Part shown: in pieces, positions 28,799 through 35,931 of the stretch
Layout: every line of letters begins with the position of its first letter
How positions within the stretch are numbered: position 1 is the first letter of the stretch
Virus record (IMG/VR): IMGVR_UViG_3300047172_000297
Location: 1-36,462 of that record
Strand: one strand, 5' to 3'
Origin: a virus
DNA length: 36,462 nucleotides
The notes under the pieces: model-generated
The model's input: the letters and a program-made list of their open reading frames with translations, nothing else
The model's database searches: none
What the model was told of the DNA's origin: nothing
Program-made: the position numbers and the translations under genes

Positions 28799-29224
28799 TT
28801 AAATCAGTTCGAAATTGAGTTGCTTCGTGCCGATATCGGGCTGCACCTGGCGCATGCCCTTGTGGCTTCGCGCCATCGGTGTCCAGTCGCTGCTGGCAAG
28901 CCGCTGCACGAAACTCTCTGTCGCCCCGACCATAAGGGCGATTTCCGGGTGGCTACGGCCGCCCTCTGCCATCAAAACCCGCGCGCGCCACTCGCGGCAC
29001 AGGGGAAGTCGCATCAATGTACCGCCGAAACTGCCTGCCAGCCGCATCAAGGAAACCTCATCCAGGTGCGCCGTCAAGAAGCTGGTCCGAACATTCTCCG
29101 TCTTGGGCACGTGCAGCCGCGTGCCGCCACGCAGAGCCAGCAGGCGCATGGTGTTTTCAACACCGATGCAGCCAACCAGTTCTGCCACCTCTGGCGGCGG
29201 TTCGGGTGCGCGCGCTGGACGCAT
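28799..29224 (-). CDS. C: Mor/C-family late transcription activator
   Basis: 141 residues from ATG 29224, one nt after the previous stop (TAA A ATG); an upstream in-frame start at 29311 runs through that gene. The sequence has the Mor/C pattern: 'AELVGCIGVENTMRLLALRGGTRLHVPKTENVRTSFLTAHLDEVSLMRLAGSFGGTLMRLPLCREWRARVLMAEGGRSHPEIALMVGATESFVQRLAS'. Key features are the dimerisation 'GGtrl.vP' strand and the C-terminal HTH 'HPEIALMVGATESFVQRL'. By position (last gene before the lysis block) it corresponds to Mu C, the activator of late promoters. The motif copies are candidate binding sites. Confidence 0.85.
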   Translation of the reverse strand: MRPARAPEPPPEVAELVGCIGVENTMRLLALRGGTRLHVPKTENVRTSFLTAHLDEVSLMRLAGSFGGTLMRLPLCREWRARVLMAEGGRSHPEIALMVGATESFVQRLASSDWTPMARSHKGMRQVQPDIGTKQLNFELI

Positions 29225-29225
29225 T

Positions 29226-29543
29226 TTAGGTGGTCGTCGCCGGCGCGCGTGCCGGCGTAATCCGAAACCCACGCGGCAGCGCATCGAGCAGCGCGTCCGC
29301 CAGGGCGTCATTAACCGGCCCCGCTAGGGTGAAGCTCACCACATGCGAAATGTCGTTCTCGCGGCTGCGGAAGACCAGGCGGATATTTAGCGCACCGCTT
29401 TTCGTCAGATAGGGCCTGGTCTTCTCGGCCAGGCGCATGCCCTCGTCGATGAACATGGCGCAGGGCTTGGGAATGCTGGAAAGGAAGAGCGCGGACGGCA
29501 TCGAGGCGAGATACCGCCCGAACCGTGCGTGGCGTCGGCTCAC
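29226..29543 (-). CDS. Hypothetical 105-residue protein before Mor/C gene
   Basis: GTG 29543 overlaps the previous stop (GTGA). Begins MSRRHARFGRYLASMPSALFLSSIPKPCAMFIDEGMRLAEKTRPYLTKSGALNIRLVFRSREN and ends 'ALPRGFRITPARAPATTT'. Alpha/beta, no family recognised. It is translationally coupled to the 70-residue gene upstream and separated from the activator start by one base, so it belongs to the same middle transcript. Confidence 0.65.
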   Translation of the reverse strand: MSRRHARFGRYLASMPSALFLSSIPKPCAMFIDEGMRLAEKTRPYLTKSGALNIRLVFRSRENDISHVVSFTLAGPVNDALADALLDALPRGFRITPARAPATTT

Positions 29544-29752
29544 GCCGCCACCACCGGCGCCAGGCTGGCGCGGCCGTCCTGATAGCCTTCCTCGCGTGCC
29601 TGCTCGATCGCCGCCGTAACCGTCGGCATCACGAGCTGCTCGGCATATTCCAAAGCAGGAACGGCGGCCAAATGCGGCTTCATCGTGCTGCCGAGCCGCA
29701 CCGCCTCGCGGACGGCGCTTTTCAGCATTTTCCCAACCTCAGCCTCGTTCAA
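29540..29752 (-). CDS. Hypothetical 70-residue protein
   Basis: TTG 29752 has AGGAGG about 6 nt upstream and overlaps the GemA stop as TTGA; an alternative ATG at 29728 lacks such spacing. Sequence is helical: MNEAEVGKMLKSAVREAVRLGSTMKPHLAAVPALEYAEQLVMPTVTAAIEQAREEGYQDGRASLAPVVAA. No family recognised. TTG start is notable given the strong ribosome site. Confidence 0.65.
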   Translation of the reverse strand: MNEAEVGKMLKSAVREAVRLGSTMKPHLAAVPALEYAEQLVMPTVTAAIEQAREEGYQDGRASLAPVVAA

Positions 29753-30216
29753 CTAAGCCTCCTCTTTTGGGTGTTTTTCGGATTTGCGCGCAGCCTGGCG
29801 CGCCAACCCTTCAGGCCCTCGATCACCAGGCTGATCTGTCCCGGATCGAGAAATTCGGGCGCGTCTACGCCGTCCGGATGCATTGCGTTTTTGGTCTGCC
29901 GGCGCACGAACGCGCGCAGCTCGGCGTTGCCCGTCACACCGTCCAATAGCGGACGGATATCCTTCCAGATGGCGTAGATCATGCGCACCTGCGGGTTCGG
30001 GCTGATCGGCCTGGCGCCCTTCGGCTTCCAGCCCAGCCGCTTGAATTCTTCCAGCAGCTGCACGAGCTGCTGCTCGCTGCATTTCGCGCTGCTATTCTGG
30101 CCGGTCACCCGCAGCAGGATCGCGCGGTAATCCGCGTCGACCAGGCGCATTTCCTTCTTGGCGATATGCACCTTCGCCAGCACCGCGCGCCGCGGATCGG
30201 CCGCTGTCGCGCTCAT
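29749..30216 (-). CDS. gemA: GemA-like regulatory protein (DUF1018, Mu gp16)
   Basis: 155 residues; ATG 30216 overlaps the previous stop (ATGA), preferred over the in-frame ATG at 30228. The DUF1018 pattern is clear: 'AKVHIAKKEMRLVDADYRAILLRVTGQNSSAKCSEQQLVQLLEEFKRLGWKPKG', 'QVRMIYAIWKDIRPL' and 'RAFVRRQT...HPDGVDAPEFLDPGQISLVIEGLKGW'. In Mu, GemA (gp16) affects host gene expression and DNA relaxation. Downstream of this gene comes the middle region. Confidence 0.88.
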   Translation of the reverse strand: MSATAADPRRAVLAKVHIAKKEMRLVDADYRAILLRVTGQNSSAKCSEQQLVQLLEEFKRLGWKPKGARPISPNPQVRMIYAIWKDIRPLLDGVTGNAELRAFVRRQTKNAMHPDGVDAPEFLDPGQISLVIEGLKGWRARLRANPKNTQKRRLS

Positions 30217-30884
30217 AGCGGGTCGCATCCAGCCTGCTCGGCCAGATCAATCCAGGCCTCGATCGCCGTGCGCGACGTGAGCGCATCGACATCGCGACGC
30301 AATCGTTCAACGTCCGGACCCCAAAAACCCAGCCCCGCAATCCATTGGCGGAAATAGGCACGGAGGATCGTAATCTGTTCCGGCGTCAGCGCGTCGCCGC
30401 CAAGGTAGGCATGCACCGCCGGCGCAAGAACACCAGTGCTCTCATGCTTCCAATATCCCGGCAGGAAGCCCCAGGTCGGCGATCGCTGCGCGGCGCTCAT
30501 GGGTTCTCTGCACGCTTGTGTGCGACAAAATTCATCCTGATATCGGTAGCATTTATCGAAGTAAGCGGATGTCTCTGCAATAAGCGCATCCGTCTTTTGA
30601 TCGTCTGAAAGCCCGGCCTCGATCACGGCGACCCGCTTGCGCAGATCGTGATACATCCTAATGCATTTGCGGCGGTGCCTCCTAACCTCGGCCAGTGTGC
30701 CAAAGGAAAACACGCTACCATGCCGATACATCTCAGCATTACAAACGCGCCCGCTCCTAATTGGCTTGAGTAAAATGCCGAAATCGCCGACCCAGTCGAC
30801 CAAGCACACGTCCCAAGCATCAGGCGGCTTGCCCCACTCTGCTACGATCGCGCAGTCGTCGTCCTGCAATGGCGCATCGATCAT
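30213..30884 (-). CDS. Cys-rich early protein with phage C-terminal module
   Basis: 223 residues; ATG 30884 overlaps the previous stop (ATGA). The first 60 residues (MIDAPLQDDDCAIVAEWGKPPDAWDVCLVDWVGDFGILLKPI) and a helical middle rich in Cys, Arg and Tyr (CIRMYHDLRKRV, CYRYQDEFCRTQACREP) are unrecognised. The last 55 residues 'LGGDALTPEQITILRAYFRQWIAGLGFWGPDVERLRRDVDALTSRTAIEAWIDLAEQAGCDPL' match a short module seen at the end of many alphaproteobacterial phage proteins ('Lt.eqi..lraYlrqWi......W......LR..v..i.t...i..wi......g.dPl'). Eight or so Cys suggest metal binding. Confidence 0.65.
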   Translation of the reverse strand: MIDAPLQDDDCAIVAEWGKPPDAWDVCLVDWVGDFGILLKPIRSGRVCNAEMYRHGSVFSFGTLAEVRRHRRKCIRMYHDLRKRVAVIEAGLSDDQKTDALIAETSAYFDKCYRYQDEFCRTQACREPMSAAQRSPTWGFLPGYWKHESTGVLAPAVHAYLGGDALTPEQITILRAYFRQWIAGLGFWGPDVERLRRDVDALTSRTAIEAWIDLAEQAGCDPL

Positions 30885-31150
30885 TGTGGCTTCTCCACCG
30901 CGTATTGCGCCGCTGTATTGGTCAGATAATCTGAGCCCGAGATCAGCATCGCCGCCTCACTGCCAGGCTCCGCCCATGTTCTCAGCAAATGCGCCGTCGC
31001 TATTAGCAGGCCGCCAATCCACACCTTGGCGTCGTTGCCCTGTGCCACGGCATTCACCAGGCCCACGATGCGCACGCCGGCCTGGTATTGCTCCCGCAAT
31101 CTCTGCTGCTGTTCCTCAGCCGATAGCGTTTTGCCCTTGTGCTCACTCAT
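30881..31150 (-). CDS. Small early protein, unknown
   Basis: 89 residues from ATG 31150, which overlaps the HTH gene stop (ATGA); longer in-frame starts lie inside that gene. Sequence MSEHKGKTLSAEEQQQRLREQYQAGVRIVGLVNAVAQGNDAKVWIGGLLIATAHLLRTWAEPGSEAAMLISGSDYLTNTAAQYAVEKPQ: a charged helix and an Ala/Leu/Ile-rich middle that may be a buried helix. No family recognised. It is coupled to the Cys-rich gene after it. Confidence 0.65.
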   Translation of the reverse strand: MSEHKGKTLSAEEQQQRLREQYQAGVRIVGLVNAVAQGNDAKVWIGGLLIATAHLLRTWAEPGSEAAMLISGSDYLTNTAAQYAVEKPQ

Positions 31151-31350
31151 GACCGCACCACCTTTCCCGGCGAGCCGATCCGCCTGCCGCGCGTGCGTTT
31201 TGGGAAATGATGCACCCTGGCGATCGCGCAGACGGCGCTCTTCGTCGTGCCCATGCGAGCCGCGATTTCCTCGTAAATCAGCCCTTCTTGGGCCAACTCG
31301 CGGGCGCGCATCACGCGTTGATCGCGGTCGGGCGCGGGGCGGCGGCTCAT
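31147..31350 (-). CDS. GcrA-like small HTH protein
   Basis: 67 residues from ATG 31350, overlapping the DUF3164 stop (ATGA); longer in-frame starts are inside DUF3164. 'RVMRARELAQEGLIYEEIAARMGTTKSAVCAIARVHHFPKRTRGRR' is a helix-turn-helix with the layout of the N-terminal region of the alphaproteobacterial cell-cycle regulator GcrA ('lw.eGlsa.qIA..LGvtrnAViGK.hRLgL..R'). A basic tail (RGRRIGSPGKVVRS) follows. Likely DNA-binding; a link to host cell-cycle control is inference. Confidence 0.7.
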   Translation of the reverse strand: MSRRPAPDRDQRVMRARELAQEGLIYEEIAARMGTTKSAVCAIARVHHFPKRTRGRRIGSPGKVVRS

Positions 31351-31976
31351 ACGACCCTCGCGATATCGAGGCTGATTTGCTGCCATTTCGCGTCCGCATT
31401 CGGCCGCTGGTGGAAACGGATATACCGCTTGCTCCTGGTCACCCGCACCGCGTCGGAAATCGCCTCCATGGCGCGCTTCCACTTCGCGTCTTCGATCACC
31501 ACGCGCCGCAGCGCCAGGATGCGATCCACCCGAATACTACCCTCGGTGCCCACGTCGAAGGCGTCGTTGACCAGCGCGCGCAAATTATCGTTGCCCCCCG
31601 CGCTCCACTCGATCAGGCACTCATCGATCAGCGATTTCGCGGCCTGTAATTCGGGGCCGAGCGTCAGGAAATGCCCGGTGGAAATCTCCACCCGGAACAG
31701 CCCGTCGATGCTCTCCAGAGTGGTGTTGCTGCCCCGCCGCGGCTTGGCGCCGTACTTGTCAGTCAGCACACCGAGGAATTCGTCCACGTCGCTGAATGCG
31801 GCCTCTCGGAACGCCAGCAGCTGCTGCTGCACAGCCTGGGCGCGGTCGCACAGCAGGTGCACCACCTGGTCCTGCAACAGCACATCCGGCCGCAGCATCC
31901 TGCGGGAAATGAAAGAGCCGTCGCTTCGCATGATCAGATCGTCGGGCACGGCCGGAGCCGCGGTATCACCGTCCAT
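31347..31976 (-). CDS. DUF3164 family early protein
   Basis: 209 residues; ATG 31976 has GAGAGG 6 nt upstream and is preferred over the upstream in-frame start at 32006. The pattern 'SDGSFISRRMLRPDVLLQDQVVHLLCDRAQAVQQQLLAFREAAFSDVDEFLGVLTDKYGAKPRRGSNTTLESIDGLFRVEISTGHFLTLGPELQAAKSLIDECLIEWS' matches DUF3164, a family typical of Mu-like early regions. Its function is unknown; in Mu-like phages it lies between transposition genes and gemA. Confidence 0.85.
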   Translation of the reverse strand: MDGDTAAPAVPDDLIMRSDGSFISRRMLRPDVLLQDQVVHLLCDRAQAVQQQLLAFREAAFSDVDEFLGVLTDKYGAKPRRGSNTTLESIDGLFRVEISTGHFLTLGPELQAAKSLIDECLIEWSAGGNDNLRALVNDAFDVGTEGSIRVDRILALRRVVIEDAKWKRAMEAISDAVRVTRSKRYIRFHQRPNADAKWQQISLDIARVV

Positions 31977-32175
31977 TGGTAGCCTCTCGCTGTTGTGGCA
32001 GGGCACCGGCGCCCGTGCGGTTGATTTGCTGGCCCAGACTGCGGACTTGCCGGGCCTCCCACGCCTGGCGGGCCTTGCGGGCGCACAGCGGGCAGATATC
32101 CGGCACGAAGCCCGTCTCCGTGGTTCTGATCAGGCCGGCACCGTTGCAGGTCCGGCATTCCCCGCGCTTATGCAC
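31966..32175 (-). CDS. Small CxxC protein
   Basis: About 69 residues from GTG 32175, which has GAGGG 5 nt upstream; an in-frame GTG at 32181 is also possible. 'CRTCNGAGLIRTTETGFVPDICPLCARKARQAWEARQ' holds two C-x2-C pairs about 20 residues apart, a zinc-ribbon-like arrangement resembling 'CxxCxGxG' DnaJ-type knuckles. Probably a metal-binding protein; no family recognised. Overlaps its neighbours on both sides. Confidence 0.65.
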   Translation of the reverse strand: MHKRGECRTCNGAGLIRTTETGFVPDICPLCARKARQAWEARQVRSLGQQINRTGAGALPQQREATNGR

Positions 32176-32443
32176 GGCCACCCTCGATCACCCGAAGGCG
32201 GCGCCGCGGGAGCACTCGCTGCGGTGCCTGCAGGCGAGCCTGTTCGGCCGCGTCTTCCACCAGCTCGTTAAGCTGCCGTTCCGCCCATGCAGCGTTGAAT
32301 TTCAATTCGCGGGCGGCATCGGCACAGGCCTGCAGCTGCGCGGTGAGCCATTGCATTTCCTGCGCGGTCACAGTGCCGCCGGTCTTCGTAAAGGGCTCGA
32401 GGTTGCCAACGATCAGCAGAAGCCGATCGGAAAGATCGAACAT
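32168..32443 (-). CDS. Hypothetical 91-residue protein after transposition gene B
   Basis: ATG 32443, 12 nt after the B stop. Sequence MFDLSDRLLLIVGNLEPFTKTGGTVTAQEMQWLTAQLQACADAARELKFNAAWAERQLNELVEDAAEQARLQAPQRVLPRRRLRVIEGGRA is helical with a basic tail (LPRRRLRVIEGGRA). No family recognised. Its position suggests a role in transposition or early regulation. Confidence 0.65.
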   Translation of the reverse strand: MFDLSDRLLLIVGNLEPFTKTGGTVTAQEMQWLTAQLQACADAARELKFNAAWAERQLNELVEDAAEQARLQAPQRVLPRRRLRVIEGGRA

Positions 32444-32455
32444 GACACGTCCCTC

Positions 32456-33430
32456 CTAAGCGGCTTCGATTAAAAGCGGGGTATTGCTGATCTGCTGGTA
32501 GGCCTTGTGGATCATTTCTGGCGTCACGGTGCCTTCGCCGAGCAGGAAGGCCAGGCGCAGCGTCTTCACCATCACGCCGAGTGCACCCGGCTTTCTCGCG
32601 ATCGCCGTCAGCGGCCGGCGGAGCTCGGGGCCTTCGATATTCCAGGCATCGAGCATCTTGCTGATATCTTCGGGCGTCGGCTTGGGCACGGACATGCGCA
32701 TCCCGATACGCCGGAAGAGCTGTGCGAACTGTGGCTGCCGGCCGAACCCTTCCAGCTTCGAATAGACGCTCTCATTGCCCACCAGCGCCACACCCACGCT
32801 GGTCAGATCGTGCAGGGTGCGCAGCTGGTCCAGGCTCGCCGTTGGCAGATGCTGGACCTCGTCAATGACCAGCAGGCCCTCGCTGCCCCGCATATGCCGC
32901 TGGACCGTGCGCGAAACGGTGCCCGCGCTCCATTTTTCGGTGATACCCATGGTGGATGCGATCGCATCCATAAGCATGTGGATGCTCTTGAAGAGCGGCT
33001 CTGCAGTGACCTGCCAGACGTTTGAATGCGTGACGCGGTAGCGTTCTACCGCGCTCGTTTTGCCCACACCGGCGGCGGCGCCAATCAGCACGAATTCAGT
33101 CGCGAATTGCGCATGGTCCAGCACGCCCATAAAGCGCGCGGCGGTCGGCGTATTGACGAAGCCGGGGGATTTCATGCGCTGTGCCAGCACGCGGTCGCGT
33201 GTGGACTGAGCGACCACCCATTTATTGACCTCGGCCGCCACCTTGCCGTTGTTGCCCGCGTAGGTGCCGCCGAGCCAGCTGCTGAACGTGCCGTATTTGA
33301 TGCCGGCCTCGTCGGCCACCTTGGTTAGCGTGATTTTCCGCTTTTCGGCCAGGCGTCGGACATCGGCACGGAGCTGCTCTTGCTCCTCGAGCGCGATATC
33401 AAAATCTGTTTCGGTATTCGTGTCACTCAT
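32456..33430 (-). CDS. B: DNA transposition protein B (AAA+ ATPase, MuB-like)
   Basis: 324 residues, ATG 33430. Residues 25-70 form an XRE-type HTH ('EKRKITLTKVADEAGIKYGTFSSWLGG') followed by the AAA+ core: Walker A 'GAAAGVGKTS' at 117-126, Walker B 'LLVIDE' at 186-191, sensor-type 'ALVGNESVYSKL' and 'RRIGMRMSVPKPTPEDISKMLDAWNIEGPELRRPLTAIARKPGALGVMVKTLRLAF'. This is the MuB layout: a target-capturing ATPase that activates A and gives transposition immunity. It is separated from A by 63 bp. Confidence 0.93.
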   Translation of the reverse strand: MSDTNTETDFDIALEEQEQLRADVRRLAEKRKITLTKVADEAGIKYGTFSSWLGGTYAGNNGKVAAEVNKWVVAQSTRDRVLAQRMKSPGFVNTPTAARFMGVLDHAQFATEFVLIGAAAGVGKTSAVERYRVTHSNVWQVTAEPLFKSIHMLMDAIASTMGITEKWSAGTVSRTVQRHMRGSEGLLVIDEVQHLPTASLDQLRTLHDLTSVGVALVGNESVYSKLEGFGRQPQFAQLFRRIGMRMSVPKPTPEDISKMLDAWNIEGPELRRPLTAIARKPGALGVMVKTLRLAFLLGEGTVTPEMIHKAYQQISNTPLLIEAA

Positions 33431-33493
33431 GCTACGTGCCCTTTGTCTTTGTTTCTGCGAAGACGACTTGCAAACTCCAACCGGCGGCGACCC

Positions 33494-35437
33494 TCAGTCG
33501 TCGCCGGCCTCTTCCACCAGGTGAAGGTGGCTTCGCGCCGCGCGCTGCCCTTCGTTCACCCGCAAGAACTGATCCATGATGTCTTCCTGCTGGGCCTGCC
33601 GCTCGGCATAGGAAGGCGCGAGCGCATTCGCACCGCGGAACATGCGCACGACCTTTGTTTCGGGCCGGTCAGGAACCTCGATCGTGCGCGTCTGCGCCGC
33701 CGCTTCCGCCCCTGTCATCCGCACGAGCGCTGCCGCCTGATCCTTAGTCGCCCTTCTGAAGGCGTTCAGCGCGCGGGCATGATCTTGCGCCGCCGTGGCG
33801 TCATCGAACCGAGCCATTCCCTGCAGCTCGGCGGTGGCGATGAATTTTCCGTCGATCGTGTAGACCTGCACTTCTTCGAGAAGCGCGTCGGGATCGAAGC
33901 GAGCCACAATCGGCTGACCCCGATGCTCAAGCAGCTTTTCGCACCAATACCGATTATCCTGAAGCTTGAATGAGCCATCCTTGGGGCTCAGCTTCACGCC
34001 TTCGGCAGCGAGCAGCAGCAGCTGCATGTGCTCTTCCGTCGCCTTGGTGATGGTTGCCGTAGCGTAGGAAGCGTTGAACGCCTGCTGAAACGACAGCTTG
34101 CCGCCGCAGACCTTTGTGTTCCTGCCTTCGCGCGCGTTGTGTTCGGCAATGCAGGTCGCTGCGACCTCTAGGAAGACATCCAGATCAATCGCTGTTTCGC
34201 CATAGTTGTCGGGCTTGTTTACGGGGCTATTGCCCACTCCGGCACCCGCAAATTTCGGATGCTTGGCGTAATTACCGGCAAATTCACCAAAAGCGCGCTC
34301 GATCGGCTTGCTCTGGCCCGAGTAGGGGAGCGTCCAGTGCACTTCCACTCCAAGCAAGGGAAGGATGCCGTGCGGCTCTTCCTCTCGTATTTTGAAGCGG
34401 AACCGGTTCTGGATGCCACCGGTGAGCCACTTACTGGCAAATGCGCGACCGTTATCCAGCCAGCAATGCTTGGGAATGCCGTAGGTCTTCACCAGGTCGC
34501 CAAACGCCAGGCGCACCATTTCCTTGTTTTCGCTTTTGCAGACCCGCCAGCTTAGGATCAGGTTCGAATATAGATCCTGGAAAACGATCATCATCGGACG
34601 GCCGATTGTCCCGTCCGGCCAACGCACATTCAGATCCCATTTGTGGCCGTCCGCGTTCACCGCCTCGAGCGCATGGAACATGCTGCGATCACGCTCTTGA
34701 TACGGAAAGAGCCGCTTCATTGCGTCTTGGCCATCACGCATAAGCACCCGCACCGGCACCGGCACGTCGGATTGGATGCGCCTCTCTAGGCAGCTCTGCG
34801 AAGGTATCGTCCAGCCCTCAGCTTTCGCTTTATAGCGAAGCTCCCTGAAGCAAGCTTGAAAGGTTGGCCGATTGAGGCGCAGGTAGAGCGCGAGCAAAAA
34901 CTGCCACGCATTTTCATCGCATGAGGCCCGCACTGCCCGCCCGCGGTGCATTGGCACTAGGGCCGCAACGGCTGTTTCGGCGGGTAATCCACCAACCGAA
35001 ATGCGCCAGTTGCTGACCGTGGATGGTGAAACACCAAACTCTGCAGCAACCTGTTGCCGTGCCTTTGTGAGCCCCAAGACGGGCGCCAGTTTTTCAAAGG
35101 TCTGGAGGGCGGCGTGTCTAAATTTTGCCTTTGATTGTTTCGTATTTGAAGACCGCGTGAAGGCCTCAATACTCGGTGCGATGACCGGTGCAGGCACAGG
35201 CTGGGCTGTAATCGGCGCTGCAAATCGCCGAACAATCACCGCCATCACCTCTGATGGTAGAACCGTGTAGTGATATTCGATTGCAGCACCGCGGCGCCGC
35301 CAGTAGCGCCCCTCATGGTCTTCCTCACGCCACCCGGAACCCTCTGCACGCTTCGTAACGCCGCGCTTTGTTGTGGGCAGCCCAGGCAGACTTAGCTGAG
35401 CCAAATCAAGCGCGGAAAACCATTCCTTCGTCAGCAT
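33494..35437 (-). CDS. A: Transposase A (MuA-like DDE transposase)
   Basis: 647 residues; start at 35437 with the previous stop overlapping. N-terminal Mu DNA-binding wing 'MLTKEWFSALDLAQLSLPGLPTTKRGVTKRAEGSGW..REED..GRYWRRRG'; middle HTH 'LTKARQQVAAEFGVSPSTVSNWR' at about 123-146; catalytic core with Asp263 in 'VNADGHKWD', Asp328 in 'WLDNGRAFAS', and Glu380 in 'KPIERAFGEF'. Spacing agrees with MuA (D269, D336, E392). C-terminal helices end in a charged tail that contacts B. It cuts and joins the phage ends for integration and replicative transposition. Length is near MuA (663). Confidence 0.95.
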   Translation of the reverse strand: MLTKEWFSALDLAQLSLPGLPTTKRGVTKRAEGSGWREEDHEGRYWRRRGAAIEYHYTVLPSEVMAVIVRRFAAPITAQPVPAPVIAPSIEAFTRSSNTKQSKAKFRHAALQTFEKLAPVLGLTKARQQVAAEFGVSPSTVSNWRISVGGLPAETAVAALVPMHRGRAVRASCDENAWQFLLALYLRLNRPTFQACFRELRYKAKAEGWTIPSQSCLERRIQSDVPVPVRVLMRDGQDAMKRLFPYQERDRSMFHALEAVNADGHKWDLNVRWPDGTIGRPMMIVFQDLYSNLILSWRVCKSENKEMVRLAFGDLVKTYGIPKHCWLDNGRAFASKWLTGGIQNRFRFKIREEEPHGILPLLGVEVHWTLPYSGQSKPIERAFGEFAGNYAKHPKFAGAGVGNSPVNKPDNYGETAIDLDVFLEVAATCIAEHNAREGRNTKVCGGKLSFQQAFNASYATATITKATEEHMQLLLLAAEGVKLSPKDGSFKLQDNRYWCEKLLEHRGQPIVARFDPDALLEEVQVYTIDGKFIATAELQGMARFDDATAAQDHARALNAFRRATKDQAAALVRMTGAEAAAQTRTIEVPDRPETKVVRMFRGANALAPSYAERQAQQEDIMDQFLRVNEGQRAARSHLHLVEEAGDD

Positions 35438-35893
35438 TCAGAGGAGCCCTTCGCTCTTCGCCTGCCGCCGCGCTGCATCAGCGCGCTGCCGCAGTTCGTC
35501 ACGGTGCTCGTTCAGGGATGCCAGCTCGATCAGCTTGAGGTAGCGGCGCTCGATCACGGCCCAGCCGAACATTTCGGCGACCATTTCCAACAGCCGGCGG
35601 TCCCGCGTGGCGTGGATCAGCGCAATGAAACGCACCACGTTGATCACGTGCTCTTCGCGCGCCTGGCTCGAGTAAGCATCGAGCATATTCTTCGAAACTT
35701 CTTCGCCGAGGAATTCGCTCATGCGCTCGGCGATGAGCGACCGGTCAACCCCGCTCTCTTTAAGCGAGAGCGAAACGGCGCGGCATACGCGGCCGGCGAC
35801 ACTGCCGGCGCGCACCTTATCGTCGTCGAAGCGCTTGACCGGTGCCGGAGGCTGCCAGTTTAGAAGATCATCCTGGCGCCCGATCTGGACCAT
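35438..35893 (-). CDS. Conserved small early protein before transposase A
   Basis: 151 residues, ATG 35893, with CAGGT upstream; stop overlaps the A start. Pattern: 'RAGSVAGRVCRAVSLSLKESGVDRSLIAERMSEFLGEEVSKNMLDAYSSQAREEHVINVVRFIALIHATRDRRLLEMVAEMFGWAVIERRYLKLIELASLNEHRDELRQRADAARRQAK', a regulator-like domain seen just ahead of A in many transposable phages of Gram-negative hosts. It reads as HTH-like at residues 45-75 but lacks a classical signature. Function unknown, probably early control or transposition accessory. Confidence 0.75.
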   Translation of the reverse strand: MVQIGRQDDLLNWQPPAPVKRFDDDKVRAGSVAGRVCRAVSLSLKESGVDRSLIAERMSEFLGEEVSKNMLDAYSSQAREEHVINVVRFIALIHATRDRRLLEMVAEMFGWAVIERRYLKLIELASLNEHRDELRQRADAARRQAKSEGLL

Positions 35894-35931
35894 TCAGACC
35901 TGCCACGTCACGAGTTGGCGGCTGCACCGCG

